In this document: positions 34,660-43,157 of the stretch, piece by piece
How the letters are laid out: each line of letters begins with the position of its first letter
How positions within the stretch are numbered: position 1 is the stretch's first letter
Source of the DNA: Natrarchaeobius oligotrophus
GTDB lineage: Archaea > Halobacteriota > Halobacteria > Halobacteriales > Natrialbaceae
DNA: 64,000 nucleotides
Reading direction: 5' to 3'
Assembly: GCF_003841465.1 (NCBI RefSeq)
Contig: NZ_REFZ01000011.1
Coordinates: 62,001 to 126,000 of the forward strand
Notes under the pieces: model-generated
Seen by the model: only the letters and a program-made list of their open reading frames with translations
What the model was told of the DNA's origin: nothing
The model's database searches: none
Translations under genes and position numbers: made by a program

Positions 34660-35628
34660 ATGGTCCGGCTACGCGACGCTGTCGCGGCGGGAGCGTTCGC
34701 CCTGTGTCTGCTCGGACTGCTCGTCGCTGCGGGAATCGGCGGCGTGAGTGCCGACGGCGCGTCGGACGCGCCAGCCGCCCACGTCGCTCCGTCCGACGGA
34801 GACGTCTCGGAGGAAGCGTACGTCGAGGCGGTTCCCGAGGAAGGTGACGCGTACTTCGAGGCGGAGGCGGACGACGGAAGCTGGATCAGCTACATCAATC
34901 CGAGAGACGAGTACCGGATGCCGTACCACGGCGACGGCTCCGGGAAGATCTGTGTGACGCTACTCAACGAGGCCGGCGAGCCGATCGTCGGCGAGTCCGT
35001 TCCGGAGACGACGGTGACGGTTCCGACCGGCGAGGAACTCGAGTGGCACTCCCACGCCGACCCGATGACGGTCGAGTATCCGCTGACGGACAACTACAAC
35101 CGCCCGCTCGACGCGGACCAGTTCGGCACGAATCCGGACCTTCCCCAGGGCGACGGCTACCTCGACTCCCACTGCATCGAGATGCACGGCATCGACGAGA
35201 ACGCCACCGTCGAGTACGGCGAAGCCCGGATCGACGGCGAGCACGCCGACCGGATCGAACTCGTCGGCTACGTCCAACAGGCTCACGACGCCTGGGACAC
35301 CGACGTCGACCCCATCGAGGACGCCGAACCCTACGAGGAAGCCGGCGGCTGGACGTACCACCCCGACGGCTCCCACGGACAGGCCGTCGTCGTCCTCCAG
35401 CTCGAGGGCGAGGTCGAACCCGACGACTCGACCGACGACGGCGAACGGGACGCGCATTCCGACGAGATCGACTCCGACGACTCGACCGCCGTCGAGGGCA
35501 GCGAAACCGGGACGAACGAGTCCGGCGGCGACTCGGCCGATCGAACGGTCGGATTCGGCGCGCTCGTCGCCGCGCTCGCGCTTGCGGCCGTTGCACTTTC
35601 GCGAGCCGCGTTCGGCCGAACGCGATGA
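34660..35628 (+). CDS. Secreted protein with PGF-CTERM-like C-terminal tail
   Basis: A 322-residue exported protein. It has a Sec-type signal (hydrophobic AGAFALCLLGLLVAAG at about 10-25) and a mature domain with few cysteines (KICVTLL, DSHCIEMHG). An acidic Ser/Thr-rich spacer (about 235-290) leads to a C-terminal VGFGALVAALALAAVALSR helix followed by Arg. The tail resembles PGF-CTERM signals cut by archaeosortase A, but starts VGFG rather than PGFG. Function of the domain is unknown. I prefer the ATG at 34660; 34621 is an alternative. Confidence 0.75.
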   Translation: MVRLRDAVAAGAFALCLLGLLVAAGIGGVSADGASDAPAAHVAPSDGDVSEEAYVEAVPEEGDAYFEAEADDGSWISYINPRDEYRMPYHGDGSGKICVTLLNEAGEPIVGESVPETTVTVPTGEELEWHSHADPMTVEYPLTDNYNRPLDADQFGTNPDLPQGDGYLDSHCIEMHGIDENATVEYGEARIDGEHADRIELVGYVQQAHDAWDTDVDPIEDAEPYEEAGGWTYHPDGSHGQAVVVLQLEGEVEPDDSTDDGERDAHSDEIDSDDSTAVEGSETGTNESGGDSADRTVGFGALVAALALAAVALSRAAFGRTR

Positions 35629-35715
35629 GGCCCGCTCGAGCCGTCTCGTCGTCGACCGCCCGCGCCCGTTCGAGCGATCGAATCCCGACGGAACGCCGGC
35701 GCGGGTCGAGCGCGA

Positions 35716-35742
35716 ACCGCGGACGTTTTGAACGTCCGCGGT
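35716..35742. promoter_or_regulatory. Perfect 12-bp-arm palindrome
   Basis: Arms ACCGCGGACGTT (35716-35727) and AACGTCCGCGGT (35731-35742) pair perfectly around TTG. It lies 13 bp before the next ATG (35756) and about 90 bp after the previous stop. It could be an operator covering the promoter of the small downstream gene, or a hairpin terminator. Confidence 0.5.
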
Positions 35743-35755
35743 GGACGTTGCGGGG

Positions 35756-35977
35756 ATGACGAACGCCTATTCGGACGACGGAGATCCGCTCGTTCCGATC
35801 GTCTGCGCCGAGTGCGGGACCCGCTCGCGCGTCGCGCTCTCGGAGCTGGCCGACTCGGTCGCCCGCCACAACGATCAGTTACACGACGGCGAGGAGGTCG
35901 CGCGGGTCGATCCGGACGTCGCGGACCGCATCGCCGACCTGATCGCCGAGGAGCTCGGGCTGCTCGAGGGTTCCTGA
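35756..35977 (+). CDS. Small CxxC-containing haloarchaeal protein
   Basis: A 73-residue acidic protein. PIVCAECGTRSRVALSELAD has one Cys-X2-Cys knuckle, and the C-terminal half is helical (ADRIADLIAEELGLL). No family recognised. A 27-bp palindrome lies just upstream of its ATG. Confidence 0.6.
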   Translation: MTNAYSDDGDPLVPIVCAECGTRSRVALSELADSVARHNDQLHDGEEVARVDPDVADRIADLIAEELGLLEGS

Positions 35978-35987
35978 TCGATCGACG

Positions 35988-36152
35988 TCAGTCGGCTCCG
36001 GACCGTCCGAGCGCTCCGTTCGCCCGCTCGAGCCACGACTCGAGGACTGCGCGCACTCCCTGCCGATCCCGACCGTCGGAGTCTCGATCGGTCACGAGCC
36101 CGTCCTGGTCGCTCGTCTCGTCCATCCTGACGTCGGGGCGTTTCGAGTCCAT
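35988..36152 (-). CDS. Possible small hypothetical protein
   Basis: A 54-residue frame from the ATG at 36152: MDSKRPDVRMDETSDQDGLV, later RAVLESWLERANGALGRSG. The C-terminal helix and acidic middle look protein-like, but there is no family or promoter support. The stop lies 10 bp from the convergent stop of the small gene at 35756-35977. Confidence 0.35.
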   Translation of the reverse strand: MDSKRPDVRMDETSDQDGLVTDRDSDGRDRQGVRAVLESWLERANGALGRSGAD

Positions 36153-36304
36153 CGTCGCCACTTCTCGCGTCGGATCCCACACTGTTGGCCTTGCACGCGC
36201 GTGGTCGTCGAAAGAAGGCGGGGCGACGACCACCGGGTGAGGTTCGACGACGAGTCCCGCGGCCGGCGGGTGATTTATCGAAGTCGGGACGGTACACCTC
36301 ACCG

Positions 36305-36469
36305 ATGGCTCGCACGACTCACACCTGTACCTGCGGTGCGGTGTTGCGGTTCAGACAGGATCTTCGGAAAGAGGACGGAACCGCCGCACCCACGTGGAAG
36401 TGCACGGATTGCGGGACGCCCGTTCCGGGGATCGTCGCCGAGAAGATCACGCACCAGCATCCGTCCTGA
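36305..36469 (+). CDS. Small zinc-ribbon protein
   Basis: A 54-residue protein with CTCGAVLRF and CTDCGTPVPG forming a four-cysteine ribbon. A TGATTTATC box at about 36270 lies 30 bp before the ATG at 36305, so the gene is probably leaderless and real. Resembles many haloarchaeal 50-60 residue zinc-ribbon proteins. Function unknown. Confidence 0.65.
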   Translation: MARTTHTCTCGAVLRFRQDLRKEDGTAAPTWKCTDCGTPVPGIVAEKITHQHPS

Positions 36470-36550
36470 GCGGTCGGAACCGGACCGTTCGGGGTAACGC
36501 CGCGGACCAGGAACGCATTTTACTTGACCGATCGGCGCGTACGCGACGGT

Positions 36551-36814
36551 ATGTCCGTCGACACCCCGGAGTGGATGGAACCCGTCGACGTGGAGATTCT
36601 CGAGTTGATGCGGACCGAGGACGTGTTCGCGCCGAACCACGTCGAGGAGGCGGATATCTGTCGCGGTCCGCACGCGGCCTACCGCTGTCGCGAGCTAACC
36701 AAACGGGACCTCCTGAAGAAGTACGCGCCCGGGATGTACGACATCACCGACCGCGGCGAGCGGTTTCTCGACGGCGACCTCGAGGCGAGCGACCCCGAGT
36801 CGTCCGACGAGTGA
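36551..36814 (+). CDS. PhiH1-like winged-helix protein
   Basis: An 87-residue winged-helix protein: VDVEILELMRTEDVFAPNHV, then RCRELTKRDLLKKYAPGMYD ITDRG, typical of haloarchaeal PhiH1-repressor-like wHTH proteins. An ATTTTACTTG box at about 36517 precedes the ATG at 36551 by about 30 bp. Target unknown. Confidence 0.75.
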   Translation: MSVDTPEWMEPVDVEILELMRTEDVFAPNHVEEADICRGPHAAYRCRELTKRDLLKKYAPGMYDITDRGERFLDGDLEASDPESSDE

Positions 36815-36862
36815 TCGCTGTCCGTTCCGTGCGAGCGAGCCCGGCCGCCGGTTTCGATCGAG

Positions 36863-39511
36863 TCAGGAGACGGACGCCGGCGGCCGCCGGTCGTCCCGTC
36901 CCCGATCCGTCCGGTCAGCGACGTCTTCTCCGCCGTCACCGTCTTCCTCGGACGTCGAGTCCGCGTCGCCGCGGGAGTCGGTGATCGCAGCGTCCGCGGG
37001 TCCCGACCCGTCGTCCAGGAGCGCGTCGATCACGTCCGTCGCCGCGGGCGCGTACAGCGGCCTGTTGTCGTTTCCACAGCGAGCGTCCATGAGGCAGGCC
37101 GGACAGCCCTCGTCGCGTCCGCACTCGCAGTCGACCATCAACTCTCGGGCGCGTCGGGCGACAGACTCGTACTCCTCGTAGATCCGCCGGGAGAACCCGA
37201 GCCCACCCTCGACGCCGTCGTAGACGAACCAGCCGCTCGCGTCGGAGCCGTCGGGGAGACGGTTCGTCGCCAGCCCGCCGAGGTCGTTCGAGTCGACCGT
37301 CAACTCGAGCGGCGAGACGGCGATCATCGCGTGCTCGATGGCGTGAATTCCGCCCAGGTAGCCGTGAAGTCGCGGCGGGAGATCCGCGCACTCGTCGTTG
37401 CGGTAGCCGCTGTGGCGACGCTCGACGGCGCGTTCGACGCCCGGCGGCACCCGGACCCAGCACGTCTGCGTTCGCATCTCGAGCGGCGGAACGCTGGTGT
37501 CGAGGCCGGCCTCGATCGTTTCTCCCGAGGCCACGTCGCGTTTCGCGTACGTCTCGTAGCGGACGGTGACGGTGGCGTACCCCCAGTTGAGTTCGAATCC
37601 GCCGACGGTCCGCGACTCCCGCACCTCGGGATCGTAGATCGACACCCGCCGCTGGGACTGCGTGTAGTAGTCGACGTCGACGGCTTCGAGTTCGACGTAC
37701 GGCTGCGGTCCGTCCTCGCGAAACTCCCGAACCTGGTACTGCTCGCCGCGGTGGAGCACCGTCGCGCCCTCGTGATAGTCTCGATAGGCACGGGCGCGTC
37801 CGATCGATTCGTGATCGATCGACTCGTCGCCGACGGCGCGGACGTCGAACGAATCGCCGCCCGACGCGTAGAGGTTCACCCGGTTCTGCGGCCGATCGCG
37901 GTAGGCGTAGGTCACGCCGCCCGCGAGCGATCCCTCGAGGTCGCCCGTCCGGCGACCGTACTCGACGGCCCGCTCGAGCCGTTCGGGACCGCCGAGCAGA
38001 TCCGCGTCGTCGCGAGTGATCGGAAGCTCCCGGGCGGCGCACTCGACGTGTTTCAGGTACACCGGGTTGTTCTCGAGGTCGACGACCGCGTCCTCGTGGG
38101 AGCCCCCGAGGACGTACTCGGGGTGACGGAGCACGTACCGGTCGAGCGTCGCGTGACGCGGGACGAACGCCGAGAGCGCGTCGCGCCGACCGCGGCCGGA
38201 TCGACCGAGTCGCTGCCAGAACGCGTGGCGCGAGCCGGGGTAACCGAGCAGGACGGTGCCGTCAATCCCGCCGACGTCGATGCCGACCTCGAGCGCGCTC
38301 GTCGTCGCGACGCCGTCGAGCGAGCCGGCAGCGAGCCCCCGTTCGGTCTCCCGGCGGGCGCGCTTGCCGTGTCCCGCGTTGTAGGACTCGAGACGGGTCG
38401 ATTTGCGGTACGGAAGCGATGGATTCTCCAGGAACTCCGTCGCCCGTTCGATCGCCAGTTCGGTCTGCTTTCTCGAGTCGCAAAACAGCAGCGAGGGAAC
38501 GTCGTGGTAACAGAGGTGCGCCCAGAGTTCGGGCGCTTCGACCGTCGCCGGTCGGCCCGGTGACCAGTCGTCGGCCGATCCCCGCGTTCCGCCCGCACGC
38601 TCGGCGACGTCACCGTCGCCGCCGTCCGACGGCGGCTCCCAGAAGACGAGGTGGCGTCGACCCCGCGGGGAGCCGTCGTCGTCGATCACCGTCGCCGGCT
38701 GGCCGGTCAGCGCGCGAGCGTGTTCGCCGGGGTTGCCGATCGTCGCGCTCGTCAGGACGAACCGGGGGTCGCCGCCGTACCAGTCGATCACCCGACGGGC
38801 GCGCCTGACGATCCACGCGGCGTGCATGCCGCTGATCCCCGTCCAGGCGTGTGCCTCGTCGATGACGAACAGCGAGCAGTTCGCGTGAAACGTCGTCCAG
38901 CGGTGGTGACCGTCGAGGTACTGGTTCAGCCCGGCGACGTTCGTCACGACGACGTTCGCGTTCTCGCGGATGCGCGTCTTCTCGTCGGGACCGGTGTCGC
39001 CGTCGTAGACGCCGACGGAAACGTCGAGTCCGAGTTCGTCGAACAGCGCCTCGAGTTCGCGTTCCTGGTCGCGGCTGAGCGCCTTGGTCGGGTAGACGAT
39101 CAGCGCGCGAACGTCGGGGTTCTCGCGGTACCGACGTGCGATCTCGAGGCCGTAGACGTACGTCTTTCCCGACGCCGTCGAGGTGGCGACGCAGACGTTC
39201 TCGCCATCCTCGAGCGCGAACAGCGCTTCGGCCTGGTGGCTCCAGAGATCGACGTCGAGATTCGCCGCGAGGTCGGCCGGCAGCGCGTCGTCCGCGGGGA
39301 CCGTTCGAGCCGATCTGGCCGGCAGCGCGAACCGATCGCTGAGCTGGCCGCGATACCGGCCAGCGGGGTACGTCTCGACGAGATCGTCTGCGTCGAGCGC
39401 GAGCGGGTCCGCGGATCGATCTCCGCCGTCGCGCTCGGTCCGTTCGTCGGCGTCGTTCGCGGTCGCTCGAGCGTCCCTCGTCGTCCGATCGTCGGCGTCG
39501 TTCGATGTCAT
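36863..39511 (-). CDS. MrfA/Hrq1-type helicase (DUF1998)
   Basis: An 882-residue superfamily 2 helicase. Motif I is ATSTASGKTYVY (the S-x-A-S-G-K-T form of Hrq1/MrfA), motif II DEAHAW, motif III SATIGNPGEH, and motif VI QRLGRSGRGRRD. The C-terminal DUF1998 region has the four-Cys cluster CECGRDEGCPACLMDARCG. MrfA of Bacillus works with the exonuclease MrfB to repair mitomycin-type crosslinks, and here the RNase-H-like exonuclease gene is adjacent. The N- and C-termini are acidic and low-complexity, as in halophiles. The ATG is at 39511. Confidence 0.88.
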   Translation of the reverse strand: MTSNDADDRTTRDARATANDADERTERDGGDRSADPLALDADDLVETYPAGRYRGQLSDRFALPARSARTVPADDALPADLAANLDVDLWSHQAEALFALEDGENVCVATSTASGKTYVYGLEIARRYRENPDVRALIVYPTKALSRDQERELEALFDELGLDVSVGVYDGDTGPDEKTRIRENANVVVTNVAGLNQYLDGHHRWTTFHANCSLFVIDEAHAWTGISGMHAAWIVRRARRVIDWYGGDPRFVLTSATIGNPGEHARALTGQPATVIDDDGSPRGRRHLVFWEPPSDGGDGDVAERAGGTRGSADDWSPGRPATVEAPELWAHLCYHDVPSLLFCDSRKQTELAIERATEFLENPSLPYRKSTRLESYNAGHGKRARRETERGLAAGSLDGVATTSALEVGIDVGGIDGTVLLGYPGSRHAFWQRLGRSGRGRRDALSAFVPRHATLDRYVLRHPEYVLGGSHEDAVVDLENNPVYLKHVECAARELPITRDDADLLGGPERLERAVEYGRRTGDLEGSLAGGVTYAYRDRPQNRVNLYASGGDSFDVRAVGDESIDHESIGRARAYRDYHEGATVLHRGEQYQVREFREDGPQPYVELEAVDVDYYTQSQRRVSIYDPEVRESRTVGGFELNWGYATVTVRYETYAKRDVASGETIEAGLDTSVPPLEMRTQTCWVRVPPGVERAVERRHSGYRNDECADLPPRLHGYLGGIHAIEHAMIAVSPLELTVDSNDLGGLATNRLPDGSDASGWFVYDGVEGGLGFSRRIYEEYESVARRARELMVDCECGRDEGCPACLMDARCGNDNRPLYAPAATDVIDALLDDGSGPADAAITDSRGDADSTSEEDGDGGEDVADRTDRGRDDRRPPASVS

Positions 39512-39586
39512 GGTGGATCGTCGGTCGGCGTCTCGATCAGCCGTCGTCCGCTCTCGCGGTCGATCGTCTTCCCGTTCGGTAGTCGG

Positions 39587-41098
39587 TCAGAACTCCGCGA
39601 GTCCGCTCTGTCTCGTCGATTCGTCGTCGGGTTCCGCGCTTCGGTCCGGCTGCGTCGGCTCCACCGGCTCAGCGTCGACGATCGCCTCGTAGATGGCGGC
39701 CAGTTCGCGTACGTCGGCCTCGCAGTATCGACGTGCCCGGTTCCAGTCGATCTCGGGTACCGGCTCGGATTTGCGGGCCGACGCCGCGGTCGCCGACGCG
39801 TTCGTCCCCTCCCTGCCGGACGAGTGCTCGAGAAAGCGGCGGAGTCGCGACGCGAGCGCCTTCCCGTCGATAGCCGCGATGTCCCCGCCGCGGTCGCACC
39901 CCAGCGCGGCGGCGACGTCCTCGAGGCGGTTCGTCCGGCCCGGCAGAACGGCGTTGTTCCGCCGGACCGCCCAGTCGTAGGGGTCGACTTTCGAGACGTC
40001 GTCGGTCCAGAACTCGCGGTACTCGGGCGCGTACCGGGCGACGAATCGTCCGAGGTGCTCGAAGTCGAACGCGTGGCCGTTCCAGGCGACAAGCGACGGC
40101 TCGTCGTACTCGGCGGCGAGCCAAGAGACGAACGCGCGCGTCGCCGATCCGGGATCGTCCCGCGCGGGCATCTCGTCGAGGAAGTCGACGTACGTCTCCC
40201 GGTCTGGATCGTAGGTCCCGATCAACCAGATGACCGTCGGCTGCAGGCCGTCGGTCTCGACGTCGACGAACAGCGGCGACCGGCCGGCGGGCGGAACGGG
40301 TTCGTCCGTCCGACGCACGACGCGCGATCCGGCGAGCGCGCGGGCGCTGGCCCGAATCGTTCGCGCGGTGGACGCGCCGACGCCCCGAACCGAGCGCAGC
40401 TCCGCGAGCGACGCCGCCGCGAGATCGGTCCGCGATTCGTAGCCGCTCGCCCGGAGATGATCCGCCGTCTTCGGTCCGACTCCGGTCACCGCGGCGAGTC
40501 CGAATCGATCGGCCGGGACGGACGAGGTCGCGACCGACCCGTTTTGGCCGAGCGTCGAGGTCGCGAGTTCGACCGCGCCCGAGCGAGGGATCGGCCCGAT
40601 CCCCCGGACCCGCAGCCGAACCCGTCGCCCGTCGATGCGGGCGGTCCAGACGTGATCGTAGTTCGCCGGAAGCGATCCGCTGCAGAACGTCGTCTCGGCA
40701 TCGGCGCTCGATCGGTCCTGGTACCGTGCGATCTCCTCGAGGCCGTCGAGCGTCGCATCCAGCGAGACGCGGTTGCGACCGATCTGGAGCGCGTCGCAGA
40801 CGACGTAGTCGGCGTCCTCGGGAACGTCGTCCTCGAGCAACGAGAGCGAATCCGCGAACGCGACCGTCACCCCGTCGATCGTCTCCGCGCGCGCAGTCGC
40901 GGGTCCGGCGGCAGAGACGACCGGCCCGTCGAACGCCCGGCGGAGCCGGCTGACGATCCTCGCGTCCGTCCCCTCGCGAATCGCGTAGACGAGATCCGGC
41001 GCGAAGTGCCCGAGCACGTCGCGGACGACGGAGTCGCTCCCGTCGGGGAGCGCGTCACACCGGAGCGCGAGCAGTGACGGACCGCCGCCGGTTGCCAT
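39587..41098 (-). CDS. MrfB/YprB-like DEDD exonuclease with HhH motifs
   Basis: A 503-residue protein. The N-terminal 190 residues are not recognised. Helix-hairpin-helix motifs follow (AAVTGVGPKTADHLRASGY and RSVRGVGASTARTIRASA), then an RNase H-like exonuclease domain from about 278: LFVDVETDGLQ (first acidic pair), VAWNGHAFDFEHL, and CEADVREL. This matches YprB/MrfB. It is followed 75 bp later by the MrfA-like helicase on the same strand, so the two are probably one operon with the thioredoxin-fold gene upstream. Start ATG at 41098. Confidence 0.82.
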   Translation of the reverse strand: MATGGGPSLLALRCDALPDGSDSVVRDVLGHFAPDLVYAIREGTDARIVSRLRRAFDGPVVSAAGPATARAETIDGVTVAFADSLSLLEDDVPEDADYVVCDALQIGRNRVSLDATLDGLEEIARYQDRSSADAETTFCSGSLPANYDHVWTARIDGRRVRLRVRGIGPIPRSGAVELATSTLGQNGSVATSSVPADRFGLAAVTGVGPKTADHLRASGYESRTDLAAASLAELRSVRGVGASTARTIRASARALAGSRVVRRTDEPVPPAGRSPLFVDVETDGLQPTVIWLIGTYDPDRETYVDFLDEMPARDDPGSATRAFVSWLAAEYDEPSLVAWNGHAFDFEHLGRFVARYAPEYREFWTDDVSKVDPYDWAVRRNNAVLPGRTNRLEDVAAALGCDRGGDIAAIDGKALASRLRRFLEHSSGREGTNASATAASARKSEPVPEIDWNRARRYCEADVRELAAIYEAIVDAEPVEPTQPDRSAEPDDESTRQSGLAEF

Positions 41099-41121
41099 AC
41101 CGGCCCGGTGACGGCGGCCGA

Positions 41122-41457
41122 CTATAAGGCTTCGTGGTCCTCGAGGAAGGAGACGAGTTCGTCCCCGCCGACGAATCCGTCGGTCAGGCTGGCGATCGGC
41201 TCGCCGTCCTCGAACAGCACGAGCGTCGGAACCGACGAGACGTCGAAGCGCTCGACCAGCGGGAGGTCGTCGCCGGGGTTGACCATTCCGACCGGAACGC
41301 CCGTCTCGCGGGCGACGTTGCCGAGCACCGGCTCCATCGCCTGGCACTTCGAACAGCCGCTCGTGTAGAACTCGACGAGCGCGACGTCTCGGCCGACGAC
41401 GAATTCGTCGAGATCGTCGCCGTCCGCGAGCCAAGCGGGTTTGGCGGCGTCTTCCAT
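41122..41457 (-). CDS. Thioredoxin family protein
   Basis: A 111-residue thioredoxin. The active site is FYTSGCSKCQAMEPVL (CxxC as CSKC), with the cis-proline turn VSSVPTLVLFEDGE. The ATG at 41457 gives MEDAAKPAWLADGDDLDEF. It is the first gene of a probable operon with the MrfB- and MrfA-like genes (23 bp gap). Divergent from gatB. Confidence 0.85.
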   Translation of the reverse strand: MEDAAKPAWLADGDDLDEFVVGRDVALVEFYTSGCSKCQAMEPVLGNVARETGVPVGMVNPGDDLPLVERFDVSSVPTLVLFEDGEPIASLTDGFVGGDELVSFLEDHEAL

Positions 41458-41668
41458 ACTCGCGATAGCGTTCGCAGGGGGAAAGACGCCACGGTGGATC
41501 GCGTTCGATCCACGGAGTGGCACGTTCGATGTGGTGAGGGTCGCATTCGGTTCTCGTCCAGCGGTGGTGACGACGGCTGAGCCTCGCGTCGGTCCGACGC
41601 GAACGACCGCGTGCGCCGACGGCCGCGTCCCGTTACGCTTTACCCGCACGGGCCCGAATCGAGGCTCA

Positions 41669-43156
41669 ATGACTGCCCAGACCGTCCAGCAGGGCGACCT
41701 CGTGACCGTCATCGGACTCGAGGTCCACGTCCAGCTGGAGACCGACACGAAGATCTTCTGTGGCTGTTCGACCGAACAGACCGACGAGCCGAACGAGAAC
41801 GTCTGTCCGGTCTGTCTCGGCTTGCCGGGCTCGCTGCCCGTGCTCAACGAGGCGGCCGTCGAAGCCGCCGTCAAGATCGGCAAAGCGATCGACGCCGACA
41901 TTCCCGAGGAGACGCGCTTTCACCGCAAGAACTACTACTACCCCGACCTGCCCAAGAACTTCCAGATCACCCAGTACGACGAGCCGATCTGTGCAGACGG
42001 CGAACTCGAAGTCGCCGTCGAGGGCACCCGGCGCACGATCACGATCGAGCGGGCCCACCTCGAGGAGGATCCGGGGAGTCTCCAGCACGTCGGCGGCGGC
42101 ATCGACACCGCCGACTACACGCTCGTGAACTACAACCGCGCCGGCACGCCGCTGATGGAGATCGTCACGGCCCCGGACTTTCGCAGTCCGGACGAGGTGC
42201 GGGCGTTCCTCGCGGAGCTGGAGGAGGTCCTCGAGTACCTGGGCGTCTTCGACGCCGAGCGCGACGGCAGCCTCCGAATCGATGCCAACCTCTCGATCAT
42301 CCCCGACGAGGAGATCGACGGCGACGGAGACGAGATCGGCGAAGAGGCGCTCGCGGCCGCAAACCGGACCGAGGTCAAGAACATCTCGAGTCACAAGGGC
42401 GCCCAGAAGGCGCTTGCCTACGAGGAGACGCGCCAGAAGAACGCCATCCAGCGCGGCCGCGCGGTCGAACAGGAGACGCGCCACTGGGACGAAGCGCGCG
42501 GCATCACGGTCTCGATGCGCTCGAAAGAGGAGGAAAAGGATTACCGCTACTTCGAGGAGGCCGACCTCCCGCCGCTTCGAGTCTCGGGCTGGAAGGACGA
42601 GATCGCCATTCCGGAGCTGCCGTCGGCCCGTCGCGAGCGGTTCCGCGCGGAGTACGACCTGGACGAGGAGGCCGCTTCGAAGCTGACGTCGACGAAGCAG
42701 GTGGCGGACTTCTACGAGACCGTCGCGAGCGAGTTCGATCCCGACCTCGCCGCGACGTGGGTCGCGGACAACCTGCTCGGCGAACTCAACTACCGCGACA
42801 TGGAGATCGTCGGGATCGAGGGTCGACTCGAGGAGGTCACCCGGCTGGTCGAACTCGTCGCGACAGACGAGATCACGGCGAAAAACGCCCGCGAGACGGT
42901 TCTCCGGTCGATGCTCGACGACGGCCGAACCCCCGACGAGGTCGTCGCCGAGGAGGGGCTCGGAAAGACCGACGAGGACGACGTCCAGGAGGCGGTCGTC
43001 GAGGCGATCGACGAAAACCCCGACGCGGTCGCCGACTACGAAGCGGGCGAGGACGGTGCGATCAACTTCCTCGTCGGCCAGGTCATGCAAAAGACCGGCG
43101 GCAGCGCCGACCCCGGCGACGTCAACCAGCTGCTGCGGGCCGAACTCGAGGGCTAA
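41669..43156 (+). CDS. gatB: Glu/Asp-tRNA(Gln/Asn) amidotransferase subunit B
   Basis: Kinase/transamidation subunit of GatCAB, which converts Glu-tRNAGln and/or Asp-tRNAAsn to the amide forms. The 495 residues have VIGLEVHVQLETDTKIFCGC, CPVCLGLPGSLPVLNEAAV, KNYYYPDLPKNFQITQYDEP and the tail domain ending VGQVMQKTGGSADPGDVNQL. The two Cys pairs near the N-terminus bind zinc. The ATG at 41669 lies about 30 bp after a CTTTAC box. The MBL-fold gene begins 1 bp after its stop. Confidence 0.95.
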   Translation: MTAQTVQQGDLVTVIGLEVHVQLETDTKIFCGCSTEQTDEPNENVCPVCLGLPGSLPVLNEAAVEAAVKIGKAIDADIPEETRFHRKNYYYPDLPKNFQITQYDEPICADGELEVAVEGTRRTITIERAHLEEDPGSLQHVGGGIDTADYTLVNYNRAGTPLMEIVTAPDFRSPDEVRAFLAELEEVLEYLGVFDAERDGSLRIDANLSIIPDEEIDGDGDEIGEEALAAANRTEVKNISSHKGAQKALAYEETRQKNAIQRGRAVEQETRHWDEARGITVSMRSKEEEKDYRYFEEADLPPLRVSGWKDEIAIPELPSARRERFRAEYDLDEEAASKLTSTKQVADFYETVASEFDPDLAATWVADNLLGELNYRDMEIVGIEGRLEEVTRLVELVATDEITAKNARETVLRSMLDDGRTPDEVVAEEGLGKTDEDDVQEAVVEAIDENPDAVADYEAGEDGAINFLVGQVMQKTGGSADPGDVNQLLRAELEG

Positions 43157-43157
43157 C

